From positions 10,739,118 to 10,803,117 of the forward strand of contig OX438759.1 in assembly GCA_949316235.1 (NCBI GenBank): DNA of 64,000 nucleotides, read 5' to 3'. The translations under genes were made by a program, and so were the position numbers. Positions 30,693-42,304 of this stretch are shown here, piece by piece; the first letter of the stretch is position 1; every line of letters starts with the position of its first letter. The notes beneath the pieces were generated by a model that worked only from the letters and a program-made list of their open reading frames with translations, was not told the DNA's origin and did no database searches. The DNA is from Oegoconia quadripuncta. Lineage: Eukaryota > Arthropoda > Insecta > Lepidoptera > Autostichidae.

Positions 30693-31326
30693 ATCCCATC
30701 AAAAACAATACTTGTCAAAAAAACCAAGTCTCGCAACTCAGTTGTTCTGCGGTAAAAAGTTGTGAGATCCATGTAATACCAAGTCGGTTGTTAATTTATT
30801 CAGTCTCTACTTAAGCGACTTTCTGTCTTAATACGTCCAGTCTCTAAGACCACGATCGTGGTCCATAACAATTGAAAATCAATTGTGTCTGGAATCTCCG
30901 TACTCGAAGCATTAAGTTGTTACGTTTAAGCATTAAGACTTGGCCATCGCCTGAAAAGACGTGTAAATTCAATCGCCTGAAAACACATGTAAATTCAATT
31001 ATTTAGTGCGATGGCCAAGTCTCGATATATTTATATAAAACATTAAAGAATTTTAATATTCATATGCGTCACTATAAGATGCTGTTAATTATTACGTAAC
31101 AACTTAATGCTTCGAGTACGGAGATTCCAACCACAATTGATTTTCAATTGTTATGGACCACGATCGTGGTCTTAGAGACTGGACGTATTAAGACAGAAAG
31201 TCGCTTAAGTAGAGACTGAATAAATTAACAACCGACTTGGTATTACATGGATCTCACAACTTTTTACCGCAGAACAACTGAGTTGCGAGACTTTGTTTTT
31301 TTGACAAGTATTGTTTTTGATGGGAT
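30693..31326. repeat. long inverted repeat, 233-bp arms, 98.7% identical
   Basis: The left arm 30693-30925 (ATCCCATCAAAAACAATACT ... AAGTTGTTACGT) is the reverse complement of 31094-31326 with 3 mismatches and no gaps. The loop is 168 bases (30926-31093). Each arm contains the palindrome GACCACGATCGTGGTC. In the loop, AGACTTGGCCATCGC (30936-30950) pairs perfectly with 31008-31022 around two 26-bp tandem units (30946-30971, 30972-30997). There are no clear TSDs and no transposase. Confidence 0.95.
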
Positions 31327-34190
31327 TCATATTACTGTACTTGAACTTACACTACTCTTTAATTGAATAAAGTTATCGATTCTTGTTCGAATTTGACCTC
31401 CTTTTCAACTCTTTTAACTTATATCAACTATTTAAGTAGTTTACTTATTTGCTTGTATTTTTGCTTTATTATTACCTACGGGTATGGTATATAATTTATG
31501 ATGTTTCCCACGTTTTATGATTTGATAATAGAAATTTACGATATAGGTACTGAGGAAAGTAAAGTTTTGAACTATACAAAAGCAACATTGTTTATTAAAC
31601 TTTTGACGCTATATTCGATATAGCCCTGACAAACAAACAGATGGATTGTTTAGTTTCCGAGTTTATCGACCTCTCTTTCGTTTTAAAACTGTCGAGGTCT
31701 GTCGGGATTCGACTACCAGTCAAAAGGGACGCGATGAAGTCCGAATTACTTTGTATTTAAGGCTATTCTTTTTGCTAATTATTTAATATAATTAAGGTTT
31801 TGCTAATAAGTTTTGATAGTTAAAAATGATTTTCATGATAACCTCATGCTGCAGCCAGGGTTGTCTCTCCAAGAGGGATCGCCTCAACGGTTAATATACG
31901 AAATTTTGCGCACAATTAGAATAATAGAATTTACTAGAATAATATGTGATAATCATGGTGGAGTTTTAAGAGTAGTTTTAATGTAGATCTTATTTGAATT
32001 TGTATTGTTTTAATTTTTTTTTATTTCTAAATTTTTACGAGACAGTAAGTAATGCATCTTTAAACAACACTGTTGAGTTAGATTTATACATTATTCCAAG
32101 ACATTGTTACTTTTAATTCTGAATGATCTTCCGAAACTACATTTCGAAATTGCAGTGCATTAAAACACGCGCCGAGACATGTTGTACAAGATAGTACAAG
32201 CAAATAACATTTTGTGTAACGACCACCTGCCGCCCACAATGTTACTAGTTGATAGCGAACAACGATTGTAGTACTGTGAAAGCTATTTTGAGAGTAAATA
32301 AATAAAACGACTGCGCTACTGCTGGAACTCGATCCGAATTAGGTGGCTATTCTCTTGTTGCAACTCACGTCATGAAGCAAGCATTCATAGCATAAACATA
32401 AGTTTGTTATAGCCATTTCTGTTTACTTAGCGGATTAAACGATATACGTAAGCTTCATTATTCGATCCGACGAAGACGTAATAAATTGCATTGTGTGGGT
32501 GTTACGTAGTTGAGATATAATACCTTGTATGTCCTTATGTAGTGGCAAAGACGGTTGATTATCGACGAATTTTATGTTTAAAAGAGACGGTCAAGTTCGA
32601 GAAGTTACATCACAATTGACAAACATTTTAAGATCCCTTTTCTTATATACGGCCTGAGGTAACAATTTTGAATAACAAGGTATAGGGCCGCATACCTTTT
32701 AGGTATTCAAGTTTTTATCGTAACGCAATTAGTAGATATTAAGAATAGATAAGATACAATACTAAGAGAACATATCCAAGTGGGGCTACACGAACGACAA
32801 CCGGCGCCTGTGCGGTGATTGACCACAAACTATGGGGCATCTTATATGTTGCCCTTCGTGTCCCGAAACTTTTACGCTACAGGACCTCTATGATGCTACA
32901 GACAATGCTGTACGCGTCGCCATATTCTGATCTTCAAGAATTTGATTATTTTTCCATCGACTCGCTAAGAAGAAGTAGATACTGCCTTATAAAATGTATT
33001 TTCATACTAAAAGACAGACGGAATGATCATCAAAACCCATACCTCTCGCAGGCTTATAATTTACAAATTTGGCACGATAGGAGGTTTTGTGGCGCAAGGG
33101 AGAAAACAATATTAATCAATGACCGCTATTAGAGATTTACTTCCACGATAATTTAAATAGTGATTTGTTTGTTACTTTATTGCAGTATTGCAATTTTAGA
33201 GCATATAGTTACATAATTACATTGTAACAGTACAAAAAACGTCTTATTATAATAACTATATTAACTTTCACAAACTGTACTGCTTATGTCCTAGTGGAAC
33301 AGCCAATGAAACTTTCTAAAGAGATTTTCAAAGTTTTCTGACAATCGTACTCAATGTTGTGACAGTCTTAAAACGAAGTCTTCTTCCCCCGAATCTTATT
33401 TTAACCGCAAAATTAATACGACACCTTCGTTACAATATCCTTAGTAGTACAAAAGACAATTACGCGTCAGTAGAGCACGCCACTGTTTGTTCGTGTTGTC
33501 TTGTCGTAGCTCGGTCGTACATTTCTTTCAATCCGAATTTCCCGATACAGGTTTCGTGACTTGCCCCACAGCGGCGCGGCGGCGTGTTGACTTATTGGGG
33601 TACTACGCTCCCTGTGTCGACAATTGGACGAGATCGTAGCGTGTAGCTACTTAGCGCTGTATTACGTAAACTGACAATTATAGGATTCTTGGATAAGTGG
33701 TTTGAGGGTTCTTGTAGAGTTATTGATTACGTACGAGCTGTTTAATTGTAAGACTGTATTTAGTACACATTTTTGAGGCAAGCTTCGAGACCGTGATTTT
33801 GAAATAAACTAATGTAACTTTCTATGTGTCATCGTCATATATCTCGAACATACACTGCTGAATATAGATCTCTCTCATAGCTCACGATTCAGAACGGCCT
33901 GCATAAGTCGTCCCAGCCTACCTTGCATCCCACGTTATTGTGCCATCAGACATGAGTCCTATGACCTATGTGATTATTTTTGCACTTTCATTTATATACA
34001 TTCTATTATAACAGCCAAAAAAATTTTAAAATCGGATTATTACTTCCAGAGCTTACCTCGTTGTTATTTTATTGTACGAGTAGTTGTATATACATATTTT
34101 AGATGTACTGATGTATTCGTGACGTGACTGAGTTAGGTTCTTGGGTACGCGTAATAAAGGCAACTAATTACTAATAAATTGTAACTATGT
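31327..34190. other. no recognised gene; CpG-rich patch at 33555-33625
   Basis: A repeat-poor, A+T-rich stretch. Frames such as 32815-33132 have no recognisable domain. At 33555 AGCGGCGCGGCGGCGTGTTG is a sharp GC/CpG peak with no repeat or coding identity. It may be regulatory. Confidence 0.35.
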
Positions 34191-34195
34191 CCATT

Positions 34196-34360
34196 TCAAA
34201 TATATCAATCAATCAATCAATCTGCCCATATCCACCCACTGCTGTATACCTATATGTATCTTCTCCATTATGCCAAACTCCGTGTCTTGAGCCAGTCGCA
34301 TCCAATGAGATCCCACCAACTGTACGATCTCATTGGACCAACGGAGCGGGCGGCGGTCTC
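34196..34360 (-). mobile_element. RTE-like LINE 3' end with (ATCA)n tail
   Basis: (ATCA)n at 34203-34221, then CTGCCCATATCCACCCACTG CTGTATACCTATATG and GAGCCAGTCGCATCCAATGA: the reverse of ..ATAGGTATACAGCAGTGGGTGG... This is the same subgroup as 6994-7045. Confidence 0.6.
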
Positions 34361-34374
34361 CATGTATATAAATA

Positions 34375-34575
34375 AATTAATTAATATTTCGGACACTTAC
34401 ACCAATCATCCAGTCCCAAACTAAGCAAAGCTTGTACTATGGATACTAGGTAACGGATAAACATCCCTAAATATTTATATAAACATTCATGACTCGGGGA
34501 TAAATGTTCGTATTCATCACACAAACATTTACCCATCGTGGGATTCGAACCCGTAACCGTTGGTTAAGCTGACAG
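34375..34575 (-). mobile_element. SINE family A
   Basis: TTCGGACACTTACACCAATC, CAGTCCCAAACTAAGCAAAG, GTATTCATCACACAAACATT and the reversed B-box GTGGGATTCGAACCCGTAAC. The A-box end is cut at CGTTGGTTAAGC. Confidence 0.8.
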
Positions 34576-35412
34576 GGTCATCGGTCGTAATAATAAAATT
34601 ACAATAGGTTTACATTAACATAAGCCAATTACAGGTTTCCCTAAAACGATAAAACATAGTATAGGAAAGTTGAAGTGACAATTACCTAAATGTACATAAA
34701 AAGTTAAATTCCTCTGAATATACTAATTCGTTCGTAATGTTATCGTCAAAATCCGAAATTTCCTCCTAGAGTAGAAGTGCATTCAAAAGTTTCACGTACG
34801 GTAGGTATACCAAACACGACAACAATACAAGACTATGTTATACTGTATAAATATTGAAGCATAAAAAATTCTACACACTTACAAGGCTGTATCTGAAAGC
34901 CGAGTTATTTATAGCATAACGAGACTCAAGTACAGACAAGGCTTTTGATCTCTTTCACTTACCATGTGAACTCCAAAACTGTATATAAGCAGAATAATTA
35001 ACATATAAAAAGAATAATTAATTCCCAACAGAACCGATAATTCAAATCTTATTACAGTAAAATCGTCACCGAAGGCGACTTAATGCGGCGAGGTTTAGAG
35101 CAAATCCTAAGAGTTTTTCGTAAAATGAAATAAGACGAAAAAAGGCGGAGCCATTAAAATTACATTAGCATAAATAAGAGGAATGCTAATCTAAGGAAAA
35201 TAAATCTCGGCCACGAAATAAAAATAATCCTCGTGACCGGCCATTCAGTGAGGTTGTGACAGATTTGCTTCGGGCTGTTTTGCCACAAGCGAATATTTTA
35301 AGATATGAAAAATATGACCTAACCCGGAATGACATTTTTCCGCATGAACAATATTGTAGAGACTTTACAAAGAGACTTGTTCTATTCAAGTTGATCCAGA
35401 TAGGATACAGGA

Positions 35413-35490
35413 AGTTAAAGTGGGTTATTGTGTAGGGTACTTAACGTATAATTCGAGGTCACAATTTAATGTTACTGTTTCTAGATAGAA
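35413..35490 (+). repeat. direct repeat unit 1 of an unidentified pair
   Basis: GTTAAAGTGGGTTATTGTGT then AGGGTACTTAACGTATAATT and CACAATTTAATGTTACTGTT. Unit 2 is at 35763-35840. Confidence 0.5.
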
Positions 35491-35544
35491 CTAGGAACTA
35501 AATAAATATACCGCTGATGTATTGCCCATCATATAATGTCGCCG

Positions 35545-35640
35545 TCCAGCTGTCTAGGCGCGAAGAGGTAACAAACATACATACATACAGACATGCACAC
35601 ACACAAATTTTCGCATTTATATATATTATATAGTTGGGAT
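35545..35640 (+). repeat. 3' end of the CCCGCGAC-type repeat
   Basis: GTCCAGCTGTCTAGGCGCGA AGAGGTAACAAACATACATA, then CACACACACAAATTTTCGCA TTTATATATATTATATAG. It matches the AACAAACAAACATCC ... CGCATTTATAATATTAG end at 14.28 kb. Confidence 0.45.
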
Positions 35641-35644
35641 GGGA

Positions 35645-35757
35645 TATGTATAAATGAAAAACATCATCATACAAACATATGCCCTCATTGAGATTCGAAC
35701 CCGCGACCTTTTGGTGTAGCAGTCAGCATTTCTAAGTACTACACCAAACAGTATAGA
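35645..35757 (-). mobile_element. SINE family A, head half
   Basis: ATAAATGAAAAACATCATCA, CAAACATATGCCCTCATTGA GATTCGAACCCGCGACCTTT and the reversed A-box TAAGTACTACACCAAACAG. The tail is missing. Confidence 0.75.
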
Positions 35758-35762
35758 GGAAA

Positions 35763-35840
35763 TAAAAGTGGGTTTTTGTGTATGGTATTCGAAAGCATAA
35801 TTCGACGTTCCAATTTAATACTATTGTTTTTAAATAACAC
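35763..35840 (+). repeat. direct repeat unit 2
   Basis: AATAAAAGTGGGTTTTTGTG TATGGTATTCGAAAGCATAA and TTCCAATTTAATACTATTGT align with 35413-35490 with scattered substitutions. The SINE A head and the repeat end lie between the two units. Confidence 0.5.
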
Positions 35841-36324
35841 AGCTAACAAAAGCTACCGAAAGTTTCTCCAAAGAATTGCAGTTTGACCCTCGAACAAAAC
35901 ATACTTCCTTTTAAAGTCGGCAGCAGAATCCTGTTGTTGCTACACTACCAGAAAAGGCTCTCCTAGGGGAGTGAATTGTTGCAAAAGCTCTGCCCAAACG
36001 CGTCCATCAGTTAAGGGGAAGTTTAACACTCTTTTATTCTAATTACTCCTGCGGGGTAAAACTCAGAGGGTCCCCGACTCAAAGGTTCTGGATAGGAATT
36101 GTTGGCTTTGTGGCCCCCGGGACAATTGTTTAATTCCGAGGGTTATCTAGGCCCTCAATTTAGTAACTTTCGAGTACGATTTAAACAAATGGATGTGTTT
36201 GGATAACGTATGAAATTATGTGCATATATTACCGGGCAATTTTAATTCAAATTTAAATCGTTACTTTCTTGTCAGGGTGTAAGCACGCTGAGGTTTAATT
36301 AAAATTTTTATATTGCCTATGTGC

Positions 36325-36530
36325 CGTGTTGTTCCCGGAGCCTATAGTAGAATAGAACCAACCGTCCTGTTGCCATGGGTATCGTAATAAGCGCCCAAGG
36401 AATCACGATTTTAACACCAATGCCCCTAAGATTGATAGCGACGTAAGTGATGCGATGCACCCAAAAAATCTGCGATCGCAAACCCAAGGTGACCGTTAGG
36501 GCAAATCCTGCCATGGAAAGTAATGGACCT
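36325..36530 (+). repeat. dispersed repeat H, copy 1
   Basis: TGTTGTTCCCGGAGCCTATA, GAATAGAACCAACCGTCCTG, AGCGCCCAAGGAATCACGAT, AAAATCTGCGATCGCAAACC and GGGCAAATCCTGCCATGGAA are co-linear with 55755-55945 (AGAATAGGACCAACC ... AAAATCAGCGATCGCCTAAC ... GAGCAAATCCTCCTATGAAA). The start recalls repeat D. Confidence 0.6.
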
Positions 36531-36626
36531 CTATAGTCTGTTAGCGAAATAAGGGTTAACGTGAAATCTTATATAATGACATGTTGTTTATAGAAGCGCT
36601 GGTAGTATAAAAACAATATATTTCTT

Positions 36627-36712
36627 TGAATGCACAACGGGTTAGCATTTGACTTCAATTACACCTGATGTTAAGTGAGCGTACCTGACCCGGTAACGCC
36701 ATCTTATTTGGG
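36627..36712 (-). mobile_element. SINE family C, 3' end
   Basis: TTGAATGCACAACGGGTTAG, CATTTGACTTCAATTACACC and TGATGTTAAGTGAGCGTACC then GACCCGGTAACGCC. About 17 bp between AAGTGA and GCGTACC are missing compared with 49.5 kb. Confidence 0.75.
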
Positions 36713-36719
36713 GGATGTA

Positions 36720-37012
36720 AATAGTTAACAAAAAATGGTTATTACAAAATTTGTGAGTACCTGAATGACAAAACGCTTAAAAGGAAAAAATATAAAAGGA
36801 ACAATGATCTTGTGGGTCTCTTTCACCACGTCTTTTCCCACAAATGATTTTCCTTTCCGAAGCACTAACGCTTGGACAAACTGACTGGCAGAGAAATGCT
36901 TACGCCCTATTTTTATTTCCAATAGATTTAAATTGACATTCAACAATTGATATCATGTATCTAACGTTGAAATAAATGCTTGAAATTTGAAGTTTGAATA
37001 ATAATTCAGCGA
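36720..37012 (-). mobile_element. dispersed repeat G
   Basis: Reversed: CATGATATCAATTGTTGAAT, GTCAATTTAAATCTATTGGA, TTGTCCAAGCGTTAGTGCTT, CGGAAAGGAAAATCATTTGT, GGGAAAAGACGTGG and GAAAGAGACCCACAAGATCA. It is co-linear with 14.32 and 58.85 kb. Confidence 0.6.
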
Positions 37013-37039
37013 TCTGCAAAAAAAAAATGCCACGGTATA

Positions 37040-37600
37040 TGCGATCTGATCCGGAGCCCAGTCGATATATTTTTTCCCCGACACCTTTCCAACAATCGAT
37101 TTACAAGATTTGCAGCTATTCCGGGCCCATCCCTGTATATTTGCAGACACCAGCAATTTTCCCCGATGCCCATCGTACACGTTCCTCCGAATTCAATTCT
37201 GGCCCCTCAGTTATTCCACGTTCACAAAAATAGTGTATACGACCTCGGGCCCAGATCGATGGAGAACGCCCTGGAAAAGATGGCGTAATATCACAACAGA
37301 TGTCGACGACGGTTATGTCAACTGGCCGTCCATTCACAAAACTAATAAAAGATTCAGCATTGTCGTTTGCCCAAAAGAGGGTCCTACTGATGAAGGTGGG
37401 TTCACATTGTAGGACACTGCTTTAGAGTTAAAAAAAACACCTCAGTTGCCAGCAACGTGCAAGACAATGCAAAAGTCGTGCATTTTCTTAAAAATAGACG
37501 GACGATGGTTACAGTGAATTCCGTCCTTCTCTGGACCGATAAATTATTTCTGCTTCGTCGTTCGACGCGAGTTTCTTGCGGCCTATCACGCACACTGCAC
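37040..37600. other. GC-richer stretch of unknown nature
   Basis: 37050-37420 is clearly GC-richer than its surroundings, with frames on both strands (for example + 37110-37412, ending GYVNWPSIHKTNKRFSIVVC). I recognise no domain, splice pair or repeat. It may be an unlisted mobile element, or an exon of an unknown gene. 37600-38516 beyond it is plain A+T-rich DNA. Confidence 0.25.
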
Positions 37601-38516
37601 TAATATGCGTCCGTCCTTACATCAGTAATATTTATGGGGAGACAGTGTACGTTTAAGTAGAGCCGTGTACTTGTTGTACGCAAAAATAGGCAACTCTAGT
37701 AAATACTGGTACATAAAACAGAAATAGCATAATAGGTAAGGACTCGTACAGTGGACGTTATAGGACCGTAAAAACTAAAAAAAAAACACCTGACAGTCTG
37801 TCAGAAAGCTTTTACAAAAGCCTTTTATGTTGCAGCCAAACATATACGAGTAGAAAATAATGTACGTCTATGAAAACAGGCAAAAGTTACGTTACAAACT
37901 TAGAGTACATTATATTTTATAGGCATATTTTGAGTCCTGCAAATAATTTGAAAAATGGAATTGATAAATTACATAGAGATTATTACCATATCCCATAATC
38001 AAACTCAATGTGGCCTGAATATGGTAATGATCAGATATTATTTTAACATGTTATTAATAAATAATGAATAATTTCCCTTTGTGAATAAGTACACCTAATC
38101 ATCCCTAGCATAATTATTTTAAATGGAATAAATATTACCAACTTTAAATGTTTTTTAAGTCTCCAATGCTATCGAACCTTTAGAACATCGGCATATTTGT
38201 GTATACATACAATTCTTTTTTTGTTATAAGTGACGTGGAGCTGTTGTTTTTTATATGGTATATATGTAATGTAGGTAATGTAATGTAGCTCCTTATACTT
38301 TACACGTTTTTGAACACCTCATTGGATGTATTCAGTGTGTAAAAGCATTTTAGATTTTTGTCTACTAATTGTGTATATTCGTATACAAACACTTATTACA
38401 GAAAATAGAGACAAGTTTAACTCTAAAACTCTAAAGTTTTCGACTAGCAAACCTTTAAAAAGTGATTATTTGAGTGAGCTATATACTTTTATATAAATAA
38501 TATTAAACAAACATAC

Positions 38517-38543
38517 TACCTATATATATATATATATATATAA
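38517..38543. repeat. (TA)n microsatellite
   Basis: About 12 TA units in CTACCTATATATATATATAT. Nothing else is recognised nearby. Confidence 0.9.
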
Positions 38544-38964
38544 ATGCCTAATAAATAATCATTCCATAAAACCTATTAATTAATAAAAAAAATATATAAA
38601 TTATGCATATGCGGAAAATTTTTAGTGACAAAAAATAATTTTTTACTCTATTCGTAAAGATTTAGGGTCCAAAAATTGTCTCCATTTAGTTGTTACCCAG
38701 CAAAGCGGGATTTGCGAAGTCGGTTTTTGTAAGTCCAAGGTCCTTCCAGGCTTTTGGGCCGCTAGAGCGGTGTAGCAACGGTTTTGAGGTCAGGCCCGAC
38801 CTTCGCCCGTCATTATCACGGGATATGGTTTCCAGAATGAGCACGAATCGTAATCTCTCGCATTTTTCGCTTGTTTTTTCAAACCCGTCATGTATGATAT
38901 CGTGTATTTATGTAGGTTTATCCCTCGTGTTTGTTACTTCCAATAAACTCCGTGCTTATTTTAG

Positions 38965-39115
38965 CCTTGTATGTTTGTTTGTTTGTAAACGCTTTATTGT
39001 ACAAAAAGGCAATACATTAATTTTGCATTGATACATAAATTGAGTACAACGGCGGACTTATCCCAAAGAGGGATATCTTCCAGTCAACCATAGGGTTAGT
39101 TAGAAAACAGCAGAT
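38965..39115 (-). mobile_element. CR1/Zenon-like LINE 3' end
   Basis: TTTGTTTGTTTGTAAACGCT, TTATTGTACAAAAAGGCAAT and GAGTACAACGGCGGACTTAT CCCAAAGAGGGATATCTTCC AGTCAACC are the exact reverse of the element at 51335-51475 (TGACTGGAAGAAATCCCTCT ATGGGATAAGTCCGCCGTTG). Confidence 0.75.
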
Positions 39116-40183
39116 TGGGCGTATACAAATTACAGCAAATTCAAACTAAAGCTAATACCTACACTACACACTAAAAACTATATATTATATATATATAAAA
39201 GTAATAAGAACTTTTTAAGTTTTACTCGGTCATATTATTATATACATTTAATGAACTGATAAATATCTACCTATTGCATTGAGATATTTCTTTATTCAGT
39301 TTTGTATGCTTAAAACACACAGATACACATTTTTACACATCTTACATATTAATTACACCTCATGCCCAAACTAGGCTCTTGCTGGTATATAGTATTTTCC
39401 ATTTATTTTTTCTTACGATACACAGCTAGATGTACAAATAGTAGAGAATATGTACGTACACCCGAATAAACGGAATCACGAGCCACCTTTAGTTTCATTT
39501 GATACAAATACTCTAATATCATTATGTCGAATGTCGTTTATACATATTTAGCAAAAAAACTTATTATTTATTTAATAGACAGTGACAGATATTTCATCTA
39601 TAAATAATAAATATTTGATTCTTTCAGTCAATCTTTCCTGTCAGTCATCCAGTCAGTCATAAAAAATATATATACAAAAGGTCCTAAAAGCCACATCCTA
39701 GGTAACTGAAGAAACCTTTTACTATTTTGACAATTTCAAATGAATTATCGGCTAAATGGGTCATGATTCAATTGGTTCGACTGTACATAGAAACAAGTCG
39801 TTTTGAAAATTTATTCATTCCGGATTTCCGGAATCAAATGCGGAACTTAATCCGAGGCGGTGCCTTGCGCTCAACCTCAGGGGTTATTGTTTAATTAATA
39901 ACTTTGACTACATTTAAATACACATCTATTTAAGCGAAATATTTTTATATGTGCGATTAAAAGCAATGTAGCAAAGTCATGTCAGAAAGTATTTAATATA
40001 GAAATTTGGCATATAACCATAATTCTAAAAAATGGTGGTCCAAAATAAAGATGTGATCTTGAGTAAAAGTTTTATTTTGGTGGTTAGTTTTGGGGGGCTG
40101 AATGGAATATTAAAAACAATGTAATTAAATTCGTCATCAAACTGGATTACTCATGAAAATATAAGCACAATTTCAATGATTTT
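39116..40183. other. no recognised gene or repeat
   Basis: A+T-rich spacer with TCAGTCA repeats near 39625-39660. No supported feature. Confidence 0.4.
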
Positions 40184-40518
40184 AATGGGTACCCAAGAGC
40201 GTCGGTGGCTCTGTGGAGGAGACACAGTCTCCCAATTTGGGAGATCCAGTTTCAATCCCCAGGCAGGCCATGTACCAATGAGTTTTTAAATTTAATTTAA
40301 TTTAATTACTTATTAGCATATATCCGACTGCTCTTAAACGGTGAAGGAAAAATCGAGAGGAAACCTACATGCCTGGGAAATTAAAAAATTCGAAGACAGG
40401 TGAAGTCCCCAAGCCGCACTACGCCAGCGGACTATTACCCATACTCGCTCAATATGACGGAAGATCTATATCGCTGCAGTGGGATGTTTACGGACTGATG
40501 ATGATGAATGGGTACCCA
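40184..40518 (+). mobile_element. SINE family B, full length with perfect 12-bp TSD
   Basis: AATGGGTACCCA at 40184-40195 is repeated at 40507-40518. Between them is the tRNA-like head GAGCGTCGGTGGCTCTGTGG ... CCAGTTTCAATCCCCAGGCA, then GCCATGTACCAATGAGTTTT, GGTGAAGGAAAAATCGAGAG, and the RTE-like tail GCAGTGGGATGTTTACGGAC TGATGATGATG. The TSD defines the element as 40196-40506 (311 bp). Confidence 0.9.
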
Positions 40519-41144
40519 CAATTTATAAAACACTTTTCCAGAAAAACACGCCTCAAAATAGGTGTCACTTTAAAAGTATGGTCAGTTTACGAGTAGGTAA
40601 TAGAAAATGTCACTGTTGTATTCAAAATGACAATAGATTTTGGGAATGTCAACAGTCAAACCTTACTTAGTCTAGAGAAATATTAAAATTATTAAAATTT
40701 CGATGATGCACGTCTAGAAATTAACAAACACGAGGGTTAAACCTACAACAACACAATATTCATTATACATAATGACGTTACAAAAAGATAGAAGGCAAAC
40801 CAGGAAAATTGCGACCAAAATTTCAAACCTGCGAAAGGACTTCAAATTTTGAACGCCTGGTGGCTTCAAAAAATGGAATATATTCATGTATATTATTTGA
40901 AACTAAAAATATATAGACACAATAGAAGTTTTATTGTTTAGCGTCCGTGAAAGTGTTAAGAGGGCATCATTTCTACGAGCTTGCAATGTCTCAGCTTCTG
41001 ATATTTCCGAGACAAATTTCCTTGCTTCACGAAATATCTTTATGAAAATTGAATTATAGGCGCGGATAAATTGTTATAGTATTAATTAATCTGCTTCTTA
41101 CCAAAAGTTATTCACGTGTTTTTACACGTTAACACTAATCTTGT

Positions 41145-41400
41145 AGAACATTCGTCTCTTCCAGTGGATATTGTAAAAGGTGACTAAAAGATATCATACC
41201 AAAAAACATTTGTAAAGTTTCACGTGCAAATGTTTTAAAGCGTAAGGCTTATCCCTTGTCACGTTTGCATTTCTAAATATTTCGTAAGGTGAACCTTGAA
41301 TGTTGTTGCCAGCATTAAACTTTTAACGCTAATGTTTGGAATATCTTTGATCACCCCATTTGGGATAAAGGTCGTGACATTATGTATATATGTTACCGTA
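41145..41400 (+). mobile_element. dispersed repeat D
   Basis: TCGTCTCTTCCAGTGGATAT, TGTAAAAGGTGACTAAAAGA, CCTTGTCACGTTTGCATTTC, CCCCATTTGGGATAAAGGTC GTGACATTATG. The GGCGATGGGCT core is eroded here (TAAAGCGTAAGGCTTATC). Confidence 0.65.
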
Positions 41401-42304
41401 CCGTAATATGTTACCATAATTGTATCGATGTACAGTTGTATTGTTCCTAAAAATCTAATGTATGTGTGCGACTGGCGAAACAAATAAATACTTTATCTAT
41501 CATAAAGAACAATTACAATAACTACACAGGTGATTATGCCAATTTCTTAAAATGCATGTATTTATTATAAAGGTGGAAAAATTATAGAAATTGCGATGTT
41601 GACTTGCCAGCCCGTAGGGTCGATGCCGTCTAAAAATGCTTAGAATACCGACTTCAATTAGTTATTTATAAATGTGAACGTCATCACTATATCTAAACTT
41701 GATGTCTGTTTGTGGTTTGACGACTCGAAAAATTCAACACACTTCGACACCAAATTTTCAATCGATAAAGAATATCATGGTTTATTTCAAAATGGATTTT
41801 TGTAACAATTGATAATAACATATCTATTTAAAGGTGACTATTCAGATAATTTATAGTTTTTATTCTACTTTATGTGTGTAGTAAGGATAAAATTGGAAAT
41901 CAGAAACCCGTTAGACACATTACAAAATGTAGCTTACATATAGGTAATGCAGGGTCCATAAGTCACCCAAAACCGATTAGCATATAAAATACAAGTTACA
42001 GTCACGTATAGAGGCAAAAAATCCAAGAAATATGAGATCGCAAAGTTACAGAATAAAGTATATATCAAATAGCAATTGCCAATTCGGGGGATAGAAAGGT
42101 TCGCCCTATAAAGTACGTGAGGCGGTCAAAAACAAACTTGTGCAATAAATAACCCGATCGGATAAGAGAAAGGTACGCACTCAGCCATTTTATATTCAAT
42201 AAAATATAAGATAAACTAAATTGTCTTACAATACAGTCACGTGGTTTCAAAAACTTTTTTCAAACGACTTTATAGGTAACTTAATTTTAGGTCGCTTATT
42301 TTTT

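Noticed and set aside
32815..33132. 105-codon ORF as a gene
   Set aside because: There is no recognisable domain, codon bias, signal peptide or splice context; a frame of this length can occur by chance.
13130..34222. CRISPR-like arrays at (TAAA)n, (ATCA)n and similar runs
   Set aside because: These are simple microsatellites or retroelement tails without unique spacers, in a eukaryotic genome.
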